Positions 32,244-43,066 of a DNA stretch of 64,000 bases are shown here, in pieces; position 1 is the first letter of the stretch, and each line of letters starts with the position of its first letter. The notes beneath the pieces are model-generated. The model saw nothing but the letters and a program-made list of their open reading frames with translations. It was not told the origin of the DNA and did no database searches. A program made the position numbers and the translations under genes. This DNA is from Fistulifera solaris (Eukaryota; Bacillariophyta; Bacillariophyceae; Naviculales; Stauroneidaceae), in contig AP026134.1 of assembly GCA_030295235.1 (NCBI GenBank), positions 62,001 to 126,000 of the forward strand, read 5' to 3'.

Positions 32244-34052
32244 ATGAACTTCAAAATCTATTATAATGCCTTTCTGCCGTTCTGTGTACTTAGCAGTAGA
32301 GCTCATGCCTTTTATTCGACGAAAACATCCTTCCGACCGCCTTTGTTCGTCGCCCCGTCGAACGATCTACTAGATGAGGCTTTCTCGACCAAATCGTGGT
32401 TGACGGTCGAATGGCAAGGATGGAGTACAGTGACAGCAGGCAGTAATCAACGCAACGTTCTGGCGGCTGTTTTGACGGCGCTCGATGACAAGAATACACC
32501 ACGTCCCGCTCTGGTGTTACCACTCGAGGATCGTTCGCAACAACAATTATTGCAAGCCGTTCACTCACGGAAACCTTTGACGCCGTTGCGACTGTTGCGT
32601 TTAAATGCGTATGCGATCAATCGCGATAACGGCCTTTTTGATCAGTTACCGTATCAACTGTGGACCGTCGATCCTAACAATGTATGGAAAGATGCGGCCG
32701 GAAATCCGACGCAGTATCATGGTGGGAAAAAGAAGCGTATCAATGGTTCTTGGGAAAAGACTGGAAAAACATGCTTCGTCTAACCAACAACAACAAAAGG
32801 AACAAGACAACGATTCACTCAACTGGACCGTGTTACAAAAACGCATGACGGAATTGCAACGACAAGAATGGGAAATGGAATTGGCGGACTTGGAACAACA
32901 ATTTGCTTTAGCCAATCAGCAGGGGACACCGTACGATGACAAGTTGCAAATTCGTCGTATTCAGCTTCAAGAACAGTTGCAAGCCACTGACGTCGTTTCT
33001 ACATCGTCCATCGAGACTAATCCTTCCATCGACATGTCGTCGTCGTCGTCGTCGACGTACTCCAGTCCCTATGATATGTTTCGAGATTTGTTGCAACATC
33101 AAATGAAGGCAGAAGTCATTGCGACGGTTCTAGAAAATACGAGTTTTCTTGATGGTAATCTAGTTTTGGGAGGTGCGATTGTCTTGCGACGGATCGTGGC
33201 GACGCAGACGGTCACCCTCTTTGGAGAAAGGGTCTCGGTTCCGGACAGGACCGAAACGTACGGAAACCCCGACCAAATCGGTGGAACCACCCTCATTGTG
33301 GAATGTCATGCCGATGAAGCCATTGGTATGAGTCTCGCGTGTCAGTTGCCGTGTCAAATCGATGCAGCTTTGTGGAAAAAAGCGAGTGTTATGGTAACGC
33401 CGACCTCCCTACGCGAATGGACCGTGCAAGACTCGGAATTGTCTGTCTTAATGGAAGGAGAAGCCTTGCAGAATGCGACGTCGGAACGTGCACTGCCGCT
33501 ACGGCTTCCCAGGAGTACGCTATCGTTATACGACCGAATCCTAGCGCCGCGTCGTTCCTCGACACCCTTGTTTCCGACCGACAATCCCATACAGTCGTTG
33601 CAGCAGTACGATGCATTGACGACACAAGACAAGGTTCGAACACTGTTGGGACTTTCCAACTTTGAGGGACGATTGCCTCGTCCGCGAACAGTACGAGAGA
33701 ATCCAGCGGCACTGGATGAGTTGTTATTGCCGTTGATTGATGAATCGGTACGATGGCAGTATCGAATGCGAGATGCCCAAGTAAGAGGCGACACAGTTAT
33801 GGTGGAAACCTTGTTGCAACAAAAAGTCGAAAACAAGTGGCTTTGGAAAAGGCACAAGCGGAAACTAGGAATGCCACGTACTGGACCGAAGAAGCAAATT
33901 TCTTGGCTAGTCTTCGTGCCGATCCAACCCAAGACGAAGGCAGTTATTCGCGATTCCTTGATCGAGATGAATGGTACGAGCGACAACGTCAAGAACAGTC
34001 CAAACGAGTGAAACGCAGCCAATTTGGGTCTCTACTGGATGGGATTGAGTGA
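32244..34052 (+). CDS. Predicted plastid-targeted protein of unknown function (about 603 aa); three frameshifts
   Basis: No known family recognised. The ATG at 32244 opens a signal peptide (YNAFLPFCVLSSRAHA) followed by FYS and a Ser/Arg-rich stretch, the pattern of a diatom bipartite plastid presequence. The middle is Gln/Glu-rich and helical (KRMTELQRQEWEMELADLEQQ) and is followed by a Ser tract and a beta-rich region (FLDGNLVLGGAIVLRRIV). The C-terminus is helical and charged (RDEWYERQRQEQSKR). Three one-base deletions are inferred: near 32720 (leading into WEKEAYQWFLGKDWKN), near 32777 (leading into SNQQQQKEQ) and in the A-run near 33830 (KVE/KQVALEKAQ). Together they restore one frame of exactly 604 codons to the stop at 34052. 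Confidence 0.6.
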
Positions 34053-34110
34053 GAAAGGCGAACCAAAATGTACGTCTAATGTATTATTGTGGATGCAAAT
34101 AAGACCACAA

Positions 34111-34797
34111 TCATGTTTCTGGATTCTTTTGCAGGGCTTCCTCGATCCTTTCTTTCATGCCAACCACTTCGGGGGCATATTTGCCGTCGCGGCACGTTCG
34201 ATGATTTCGCGTGCTTCTCTCAATTCTGCCTCGATATCTCCATCCGTATTCCCTTTTAGAAGAAATCCGTGAGCAGTTGTTGGCAGACCAATTCACAACG
34301 AAAAAGGTGTTTGAACGAGACTCACCGTCTGGGGCATCGACCGCAAATGCTCGTAGCTGAGCGTCGATTTCTTCCTTGTCTTCATATATTGCCGCCTCAT
34401 CAATAATTATGGCCGCTTGTTTCATATCTTCTTTCTCCATGGCATCCGAAATACCGTCCGGTGCCTCGACAGCGAATATTGTACGGGCATCAACGAGGAA
34501 ACGTTTCATTTTCTCAAGTTCCAAGGTAATATCATCTTTGTGCTGTTGAGACTGATCAAATAGTCGGTCAATATCGGATGAATCCGTCCACTGAATGGTG
34601 GGACGCTGAATTGCAGTCTTTTTCTGCGCATATGTTTCATGCAGCTTTTCCATGGATCGTTCAATATTGCGCGTCGATTCGATTAAGCTGTCCAAGTGCT
34701 CCAAGTATCCAGCCATGAGCTGAAGCTCGGGATCACTTGCAGCCCGTTTAGCTTGGGAATTAAGCAATCGTCGGTAAAGTCCAGGTTGTGAAAACAT
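34111..34797 (-). CDS. Coiled-coil protein of unknown function (about 204 aa); one frameshift
   Basis: Helical, acidic protein with no recognised domain. The ATG at 34797 begins MFSQPGLYRRLLNSQAKRA, and the body is heptad-like (LEHLDSLIESTRNIERSMEKL). A motif of the type FAVxAPDG occurs twice (FAVEAPDGISDA and FAVDAPDG), suggesting an internal repeat. The intron is 34253-34325 (gtgagt...aaag, 73 bp). A one-base deletion near 34188-34193 (IIERA/RDGKYAPEVV) must be corrected, giving 205 codons. It converges with the plastid-protein gene (58 bp apart). Confidence 0.58.
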   Translation of the reverse strand: MFSQPGLYRRLLNSQAKRAASDPELQLMAGYLEHLDSLIESTRNIERSMEKLHETYAQKKTAIQRPTIQWTDSSDIDRLFDQSQQHKDDITLELEKMKRFLVDARTIFAVEAPDGISDAMEKEDMKQAAIIIDEAAIYEDKEEIDAQLRAFAVDAPDGESRSNTFFVVNWSANNCSRISSKREYGWRYRGRIERSTRNHRTCRDGKYAPEVVGMKERIEEALQKNPET

Positions 34798-35329
34798 GGT
34801 CGAAAATTCCGTGTCGGGTTTGTGCGCATGTGCTGGAGCCGAATGACAAAATGGATATCATTGTTGAGATGGTGGTGATCAAGCTTTGGCTTGATCGAAG
34901 CAACGAGAAGCTTTACATACTTGTCTAGTATGTATTCCAAGCATCACATTTTCGTCGTGTCACTCTATTTTTGCGAACCCTCCGAACTTCCTTGCTGCGA
35001 AGAATGCGAACCTAACGTCACGGTCCCGCTTCGTGGTCCCTTGTGGATCACGATACATACGTCATTGGTGGTTGCGACCTGCTTCCGAGTGGAAGTAAGA
35101 CAGGCAACTTTGTTCTATCGAATTCGATTTTGGTTTAGTCGTGTTTACCAGGGGTGACACTTCCAAGTGTCACTCCATCATCCATTCGTACTTAAACGCT
35201 TTTCTTGCGTATGGTATTCTCATCTCATTATTTTCCGAAAAGAAAAAAACGAACGCACGCATCAGACTTCTGACGAACCTGTTTGTTCATTGTTATAGAC
35301 CTTTAACACAACAAAAGAAACACATCAAC
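34798..35329. other. Divergent promoter region of Hsp100 copy 2
   Basis: About 530 bp between the coiled-coil gene and Hsp100 copy 2. No supported ORF. A purine-rich tract AAAAGAAAAAAACG lies near 35240-35255. No canonical heat-shock element was assigned. Confidence 0.4.
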
Positions 35330-38053
35330 ATGACAGATCCTAATCGAACAGTTACCGACGCATCGGTAAAAGCAATTAACGAAGCAATCTCAACAGCCCG
35401 CGACAATGGCAGCAGTGCAGCCGATCCTATTCATCTCGCACACGTTCTCTTTCATACAGAAGACTCAATTGGTGCCAGAGTTTGTCTTCGAGTATCCTGC
35501 GACGTCAATTTGGTACGACGAAGTATTCAGAAAGCTTTGTTGAAGAAGCCCGCACAAACGCCGGCTCCACTGGAGGCATCTCCTTCGTCGTCCTTTTTCT
35601 CTTTTGTTGCAACATGCCACCAAGCTTTCCAAGGCCAACGGAGATGCCTTGGTGGCGTTGGATCACCTACTATTGGCACTTTATGAAGATCGCGAGGCTA
35701 AGAGTGCACTGGAAGAGGGTGGACTTTTAAAGCAAAAGGCGGAAACAGGTGTCAAGGAAATTCGAGGCGACTCTAAAGTGACTTCGTCCGGCGCGGAAGA
35801 TCAATACGAAGCGCTCGAAAAGTACGGTATTGATTTACGAAAATTGGCTGAAGAAGGGAAGCTCGATCCTGTCATTGGCCGCGATGAAGAGATTCGCCGA
35901 TTGATTCAAATCCTTTCTCGACGAACCAAAAACAATCCCGTATTGGTAGGCGAACCGGTACTGGTAAAACCTCCATTGTCGAAGGTTTGGCAAGGCGATT
36001 GGTGGAAGGTGATGTCCCCGAATCTATCAAAGGCGTTGCTTTGCGTACACTAGATATGGGAGCACTCGTGGCCGGTGCCAAGTACCGTGGAGAATTTGAA
36101 GAGCGACTTCGGGCCGTATTGGACGAAGTCAAGCGCGCCGAAGGCCGAATGGTTCTCTTTGTGGACGAAATTCATCTTGTTTTGGGTGCGGGCAAGACGG
36201 ACGGTGCCATGGATGCGGCAAACTTGCTCAAACCGATGCTGGCTCGTGGTGAACTGCGAATGATTGGTGCCACGACTCTCAACGAGTATCGACAACACAT
36301 TGAAAAGGATTCGGCATTTGAGAGGCGTTTTCAACCCGTCACTGTTAACGAACCATCTGTTACCGATACCATCTCCATGCTGCGCGGCTTAGTGGAACGA
36401 TACGAAGCACACCACGGTGTTCGTATCACGGATAGTGCCATTGTGGCAGCAGCCAAACTGTCGGATCGATACATCAATCATCGTTTCAATCCGGACAAGA
36501 GTATTGATCTGATTGACGAAGCAGCAGCACGGAAGCGAACTATTCTTGATAGTCGACCGGAAAGAATCGATCAACTGGAACGACAAATTCTACAATTGGA
36601 AATTGAAGCGACGGCTTTGGGTCGTGAGAAAGACAAGCAATCGAAAAAGAAGCTGTCGCAAATCCGCGAGGACATCATCAATCTGAAAGAAGAACTAGCA
36701 CCTTTGAATGAAAAATGGCAGGCGGATCGTGGACGAGCCGAAGAACTCAAGGAAGCTAAGGAACGACTTGCGACCCTGGAATTCAAAGCTGCCACAGCGG
36801 AACGGCAGGGAGATTATGAGAAAGCAGCCGATTTGAAGTACGGTGCAATTCCAGACTTGAAGGCACATTTGAAGAAGATTGAAGAAGAGGAAAAAACACG
36901 AAAGGCAGAAAGTGGCGATGAAAACGAGAACGTCACGGATCAAGATATTGCCGAAGTTATTTCTCGCTGGACTGGTATCCCCGTCAACAAACTGTCACAA
37001 ACTGAAAAGTCCAGATTGTTAAACCTAGACCAGCGTTTGCGAGAACGTGTGGTTGGACAAGATGAGGCAATCCATGTTGTTACCGATTGCATTCTTCGAT
37101 CGAAAGCTGGATTAGCCCGCGAGTCACAGCCAACGGGGAGCTTTCTGTTTTTGGGTCCCACAGGCGTGGGCAAGACTGAATTGTCGAAAGCTTTATTCAG
37201 TGAATTGTACGATGGAGATGAGAGGCACTTGGTTCGTATTGACATGAGCGAGTATTCGGAGCAGCACTCCGTGGCTCGTTTGATTGGATCGCCCCCAGGA
37301 TACGTTGGACACGATGAGGGTGGACAACTCACAGAAGCTGTTCGTCGAAAGCCGTACACCGTTGTTTTGTTCGACGAAATTGAAAAGGCGCATCCTCGTG
37401 TGTTGACGGTGTTGCTACAAATCATGGATGAAGGGCGTTTGACGGACTCCAAAGGTCGTACTGTCGACTTCCGCAATACAGTAGTGATTTTGACATCGAA
37501 CGTCGGCGCCAAGTACTTACTCAATCTCACGGAGGATTCGACGAAACGAAAAGAAGCACACGCACGTGTCATGACAGAAGTACAGAATACATTCGCACCC
37601 GAACTTTTGAACCGACTTTCTGGTTTGGTCATGTTCAATGCGTTGGGTACCACTCAGTTGGAGAAGATTGTCCACAAATCCATGCGCAATGTCCGTAAGC
37701 GTCTTCTTTCCAAGGGCATTCGCGTGATGCTCGAACCCAGTGGAGCTCAGTTGATATTGGCAGAATCGTACGATCCCAACTACGGAGCTCGTCCCGTGGA
37801 ACGTTACCTTGAATCAACGGTCGTTACAACATTGAGCCGCATGTTGATCCAAGGTGACATTACGAGTGGATGTGTGGTTCACATTGAAGCTACCGAAGCA
37901 GGAGACGATGACTCGTTTGATGATGCCAGCCATCCCTTGTCCAAGAAAGCGCGTTTGCATTATCGCGTGGAAGCCAATTCGGGAAACAGTGACATGGACG
38001 TTGATGATGATATTGATTTCAACCCGAATAACTGGGAAGGAGATGAGTTTTAG
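35330..38053 (+). CDS. Hsp100/ClpB-type disaggregase, copy 2; two frameshifts
   Basis: Paralogue of the gene at 27718-30430, in the opposite orientation, about 907 aa. Same order: N domain ([10 protein letters not shown]), D1 (GEPGTGKT after correction), [20 protein letters not shown], the coiled M domain ([19 protein letters not shown]), D2 with [24 protein letters not shown] and RPVERYLES, ending in an acidic tail NNWEGDEF. The two products are alike over their whole length, most strongly in D2. An extra base in the T-run 35594-35598 breaks the N domain, and a missing G at 35957-35958 breaks the D1 Walker A itself. After correction the length is exactly 908 codons. The ATG at 35330 is in good context (acaacATGac). 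Cytosolic location is inferred from the lack of a presequence. Confidence 0.92.
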
Positions 38054-38869
38054 AAAGATACATACATTCGAATCCATATAATTTATAACTATTACATGAT
38101 ATTTGATACAGAAGAGAATTGGAAGCTGTAATTATTTCGGAGTCTGCATTGTTGGAGAAAATCCAGAACCGGTCGTGACTGAAAAAGCGACTCCCGGTCA
38201 GGCTAAACTAGCAGAGGGCGTTGAGCACCAAAGTCCTCGTACAGTCGGCAAGATCGGCAATTCAAGTAAGATGGTAATTTGGGCTGATCGAGTGGCTGGA
38301 AAAGGAATGACCCAGAGCTCGTCCGAATCAATGAGCTCATTGATTCCGATGAATCCTGTAGACGATACCATCAAAGATAATAAGAGTTAAAAAGAAAGCC
38401 AATTGTTCTACCTATTCACTATTACTGGCTCGGAGCTTAATTGATCTATAAGTTAAATACGAAGGATCGCTCCGGGTTGGAAGTGGATTCCAACATGCAT
38501 GTCGGGTGGGTTCGAAAACAAGTGCCCTATCTGGGTCACGGTGCGACGGATCATTCTAACAATTCATAGATGATTATTTTTTCTTTGTCTCAGACGTCCG
38601 ACCGTTTCCGCACTTTTTCGCTCTTCGCAAAAAAAAAAAAACGAAAACGGTCGCAAAGAAAAAAACAGGCCTCTTGCACAAAACAGAAACGAAAAGGAAT
38701 GATCCAAGAATCAAATTCAGGAAAACCGCACCTAGAAACAACGAGACCAGTTTACAAAAACGATGGCATTGTTTTGGAAAGAACGATTCATTCGCTCTCA
38801 CAAATTTGCTGCATCGTCAAAACGAAATAGCAGAAGCATCACCAACAAGCAGCACCCAGTGGCAACACC
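38054..38869. other. Intergenic region, no gene seen
   Basis: 3' flank of Hsp100 copy 2. A frame at 38103-38390 starts with TTG and has no features. A long A-run lies near 38629-38642. Confidence 0.45.
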
Positions 38870-39460
38870 ATGACCGTTGAAACCTCCCCTTCGTCATTGG
38901 ACGCTTTTCTTCAGCGCTCCGAGGATGACATTCCGTGTGATTTGGCATTGTCGCTCGACGACTCGAGCACTACTGCTTCAACGGAGAGTTCTGGAGTGAA
39001 AGGCGACAGCAACTACTACAACTACCTCCGCAATGACATTGGCGTGTACCGCGACCATTCCTGGACGATCCACTTTTACGAACGAAGTCGTCGTGCGGGA
39101 GATTCTTTGTGGTTCCGTGTGTGGAGCAACAATGAAGTGAACGGAGGAATTTTCAGAGAATTCGAAGACTCGGAAATTCTCCAGTTTGTCGAAAGCAAAG
39201 TGCAGAGCCATCCCGATAGTTGCTTTTATCTCAAAATGACTCGACGAGGTGGTTTTACTGAATTCTCCTTGTTCGGGACGGACCTCATTCATCGTGCACT
39301 GAACGCCATCTTGAAGCAAGGTACCGAACGCGATCGACTTTTCATTCCGAGCAAACAGGCGCTCGAAAAAGCCATTCTACGGGAGAATCGCCAGAAGAAT
39401 GGACTCATAAGAACTTGGCTTCGTCCGAATGGAACCGCTCAAACCGCAGGAAGTCGGTGA
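38870..39460 (+). CDS. Protein of unknown function (196 aa)
   Basis: An uninterrupted frame from an ATG in good context (caccATGacc). The N-terminal 40 residues are acidic and Ser/Thr-rich and probably disordered. The rest looks folded (DHSWTIHFYERSRRAG, SLWFRVWSNNEVNG, CFYLKMTRRGGFTEF), suggesting a mixed alpha/beta domain, and ends basic. No signal peptide or membrane helix. I cannot assign a family. Frame length and composition make it a likely real gene. Confidence 0.62.
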   Translation: MTVETSPSSLDAFLQRSEDDIPCDLALSLDDSSTTASTESSGVKGDSNYYNYLRNDIGVYRDHSWTIHFYERSRRAGDSLWFRVWSNNEVNGGIFREFEDSEILQFVESKVQSHPDSCFYLKMTRRGGFTEFSLFGTDLIHRALNAILKQGTERDRLFIPSKQALEKAILRENRQKNGLIRTWLRPNGTAQTAGSR

Positions 39461-40009
39461 AAGAGCGTAGAAAGAGCTAATAGAACGTCGCAATGCTTTT
39501 GCTAAACCAAAAAGTCTTAAGAACTGTGCGCTTGCATACTATTTGGGAAATAGTTTGAATTATACATAGCTAGGCCCGACTCACATTGCTGACCGATTCA
39601 CTTTACTGCACTTCCATTTCACTCCACTTTACGTCCACCTTATTCCACTTTACTGCTCCATTCCACTCCTTTGCTGGTTACTTCTGCTCATTGCGCACGT
39701 CTCTCACGACTAACTTCACTTTCTTCTGTCACCGGCACACTTCGTGCTTGACTAAAGCGTCACTTCGGTACCTTTCAACGGTATAATGTTTATGTTTCAA
39801 GAACGTCTTCTAATCCTAACCCTTCGGCAGAATAGGGGTCGTACGAAGAAATAATAATCGCGGTTTTTGTAGGGGCGTGCCGACTGCCGACGACCGTTGA
39901 TGATCTCTTTCATTTTTTTTCTTCTATTATTTCCTTGACTGCCAACGACAAAAGAAAGGAAAGAACAGCAACAAGACTAATCTCAAGTTGACTTTCAAAT
40001 CATCTTGTC
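39461..40009. other. Intergenic region with CCACTTTAC-type repeats
   Basis: No supported gene. Between about 39598 and 39670 a pyrimidine-rich imperfect repeat based on CCACTTTAC and CCATTCCACT occurs several times. Confidence 0.45.
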
Positions 40010-42123
40010 ATGATATATAGTCGCTTTTGGGATATCCTTTTCCTGGTAACAGGGGCCTTTGCGTCACCAGCCACAAAAATATCCGCAGTTCGAAAAAATG
40101 ACGAACGAGACCACAATTTACCAAAATTTCGTAGACTACAACAAAAACAAACCATTCTAGAAGACTATCGTTTGTACGAACCGTACGAAATTCCTTTGAT
40201 TTTCCAAAATTGGACGACTTTGTACCCACACCTAGTGCAAGTCACCACCGCACAAGAAGCGTACGGATTGCCCCCTGTAGGAACAACGGACGATTGTCCT
40301 TTCGACAAGGTTGGCTGTTTAATCTATATTGTAACGTTACAAGATTATAGGATTCATCCTGTCGGTAGTGAATCCTCGAAACAATTACCCGAAGTGTTAC
40401 TAAATGGACAAGTGCACGGTGATGAACGGTAGGTTGTGATCGGCTGCCTTGCGTTGGAGCTTTTTTTTCCCTCAGGAACTCATGGATACGCCTCTTTCCC
40501 TTTGTAACATCAGAGTCGGTCCGACCGCCGTCTTGGAGGCTGCCCAGTTACTACTCATGGCTGCCGCGTGTGAAGCGCACAACACACTTGTCACCAATAC
40601 TGATTTTCAGGCATGCCGAAACGAATTACTCGACCGCGGCATCACCGACGACCACCGTTCATGGCTGACACGGTTGCTGCGAACGCGTCGCATTGTTCTG
40701 ATTCCTACCGCCAATCCGTGGGGATATTATCATGACATCCGGACCGAATACGAAGTGGATGTCAATCGCGATTTCGCCTTTGATGCGGAAGATGCGACCA
40801 CCTGCATGCAAACGATTGCGGCGCGGGCCATCAATGAGGTCGTGCGCGAACACATGTTCCAATCCGGTATTGTCTTTCACGCGGGGTTCGAAATGATTGG
40901 TTACGAATGGGGTGCCAATGCCTATAACGGTTGGCGATCCCCCGATGATACATCGCAATCGCGAAATCGCCGAAGCGCACAGTCGGTACGGTGGTGGATG
41001 GGACACCTCACCGTCCTATGTGTATGGTACGATGGATCAAGTCATTTATACGGTACACGGATCGTTGGAAGATTGGGGGTACGCCAGTTCGTGGGATACC
41101 GACGTCGTCACGCAATGCGCACCTACCACGTATGGTGGTTACGCGGCCGAAAAGACCGTCTATCCGCCTTACACGAACCGCATGTTTAGTATGCTCGTAG
41201 AAACGAGCATGGATAAGACTCCTACATCTGACTTTGGGACCTCGTTGGATGTGTTGAATCCGGAAAGCTCGGGGAATGGTCACATACCTCGGAATATGCG
41301 CCTGTCTTTGTTGATGATTGATTTGGTGGAACCCTATGTGTGGTTCACGAACGACAATGGTTCTTCCAGTGACCAGCTGAATACGATGGTTCCTTTTCCA
41401 GAAAGTACCGGATCATCCTGTCGAGACAATGTCATAATGCAAGTAGAACAGGCAACGACCATGTTGGAAGTGTCATGGGAAGTGGGAGGAGCTTTTCAGG
41501 TCGACTCGACAGAATTATGGTATGCCAAATGGGATGATATACCCGAAACAGTGTTGGACTGCCGCACCCAACCGACCATCACGGCTGTACAACAATATAT
41601 GCAAGCTGGTTTCTTGACCGGACCGTTGGGTGGTACGGGACGCTTTTCGACGACGGGGTCTACCGTTTTTGATGGTACTATATCGTTGTCCAATTTCACG
41701 CATGGTGATACGATTGTCATTCTCGCATCAGCTCGTGTCGATTCCTCGTGGTCGAATTCGGCTTCACTATTACGGCCGCAAGTATCACCGCAAACGCATT
41801 TAGCTAATGTCCGAACCAATCCGGAGTATTATTATGAAACAGAAACGAATGTTGTTCGAGGACGATTGGATTGGTTTTCGCAGCCCTTGACTGTGAAAGT
41901 GGTATCGTCATCCGTATCGACCAACGCGCCTACAGTTTCGCTAAGCATTCCATCCTCCTCCAGCAGCAGTAGAGTTCCTCTATCGTCGCCCACGGATGTT
42001 TATGATACAACGACGCTATCACCTACTACGCAACAACGGATTAATACATTAACCAGTGCGTCGTATCATGCCAATGGTTCACTAGCTATCCTTCTATTCG
42101 GGCTACTGACATACCTGGTGTGA
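40010..42123 (+). CDS. M14-family zinc carboxypeptidase, membrane-attached; one frameshift
   Basis: Secretory-pathway metallocarboxypeptidase of about 675 aa. Seen: an N-terminal hydrophobic signal (WDILFLVTGAFA), the first zinc motif HGDE (H and E ligands), the specificity region NPWGYYHDIRTEYEVDVNRDF matching NPDGYxxxR...VNRNF of the family, and a third ligand His in GIVFHAG. The C-terminus is a Ser/Thr-rich stalk followed by a hydrophobic end (LAILLFGLLTYLV), which suggests a GPI-anchor signal or a tail anchor. The intron 40429-40513 (gtaggt...catcag, 85 bp) interrupts the zinc motif region (HGDER/VGPTAV). One extra base lies between about 40930 and 40972, around SPDD. Corrected length is 676 codons. 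The general-base Glu could not be placed with certainty. Confidence 0.82.
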
Positions 42124-42215
42124 CTTGAGAGTGACAAGAAACGAATTCTATCTTTATTCTTTGTATAACAAAATAGAATACTAATAATACAATTATAAGA
42201 CTGAGGAACGATATT

Positions 42216-42911
42216 TTACAGTCGCGAAGACGTTTCGTCTTGTTGCAGAAGAGCTCGTACTTTTTGATAAGCCGGTCGATGATGACAGCGTTGAATGTAT
42301 TCTTTCCATTCGTCTGAAACAGAATCATTCCATCCAATTTGTTCGGCCCAATCCCAACAGTGCACCAAAAGAATATCCGCCGCGGTAAATTGCTTTCCCA
42401 ACAAGTACAAATCCGATGGCAATAGCGTCGGTACGATGCGTGTATAGTGTTGTTGTGCGGCGGCGACGGCTTCGGGGAGAACACCACCCAAATGCTTTCC
42501 CATTTCAGTGCCATGTTTGCGATGCATCCACAGTCCTTGCGCATCCAATTCCGACAAGATGGTACAACACAATTGATCGTATTGAGCACGCGCACGTGTA
42601 CGGGGTGGAGGCACCAGAGCCGAGGATGGATACAAATCTCCCAAATACGTATTGATCGCTACCGATTCTGTCAGCATAAAGGACGGTACCGGTACTGTGG
42701 TTGTTGGATCGTCGTCATAAGCCATTAAAATAGGAACTTTCCCCGTAGGATTGTGTTCACGAACCCTCCGACTGGCCGGTCGATAGGGAAGATGTTCGTA
42801 AGGAACATTTCCTATCTCTTCCAACATCCAGAGACACCGAAATGCACGCGTCCACGCGGGGCCTATGATTTGAAAGCGAGTCGGTGTTGTAGCGGATAGT
42901 GTCATCTTCAT
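42216..42911 (-). CDS. Glutathione S-transferase-like protein
   Basis: Cytosolic GST of 231 aa. The N-terminal thioredoxin-like half contains PAWTRAFRCLWMLEE, the glutathione-site segment NPTGKVPIL and the cis-Pro/Ser-type motif LTESVAINTYL. The helical C-terminal half has LYLLGKQFTAADILLVHCWDW, the conserved capping-box region. The frame is open upstream to a TTG, so I use the ATG at 42911 (42905 is also possible). No frame break. Role is probably detoxification or redox conjugation; substrate unknown. Its stop is 92 bp from the converging carboxypeptidase stop. Confidence 0.85.
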   Translation of the reverse strand: MKMTLSATTPTRFQIIGPAWTRAFRCLWMLEEIGNVPYEHLPYRPASRRVREHNPTGKVPILMAYDDDPTTTVPVPSFMLTESVAINTYLGDLYPSSALVPPPRTRARAQYDQLCCTILSELDAQGLWMHRKHGTEMGKHLGGVLPEAVAAAQQHYTRIVPTLLPSDLYLLGKQFTAADILLVHCWDWAEQIGWNDSVSDEWKEYIQRCHHRPAYQKVRALLQQDETSSRL

Positions 42912-43066
42912 CAATAGAAAGAAATAATAATAGTATAGAATGTCAACATCAGGAATGATCGTTTTGACGCGCGGAACGACGACGAAGGGAAGCAAACAAG
43001 TCGTGTGATTGGCATTTCCAGTCCCGGCTAGAAGTCAATATTCACAAAAGATTTTGATCGTGTTAA

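Noticed and set aside
33354-34022. A 222-aa minus-strand frame opposite the plastid-targeted gene
   Set aside because: It is Ser/Arg-rich with no features, and is explained as a shadow of the plus-strand gene.
36940-37653. A 237-aa minus-strand frame opposite Hsp100 copy 2
   Set aside because: It is an antisense shadow of the conserved D2 domain; a matching shadow occurs opposite copy 1.
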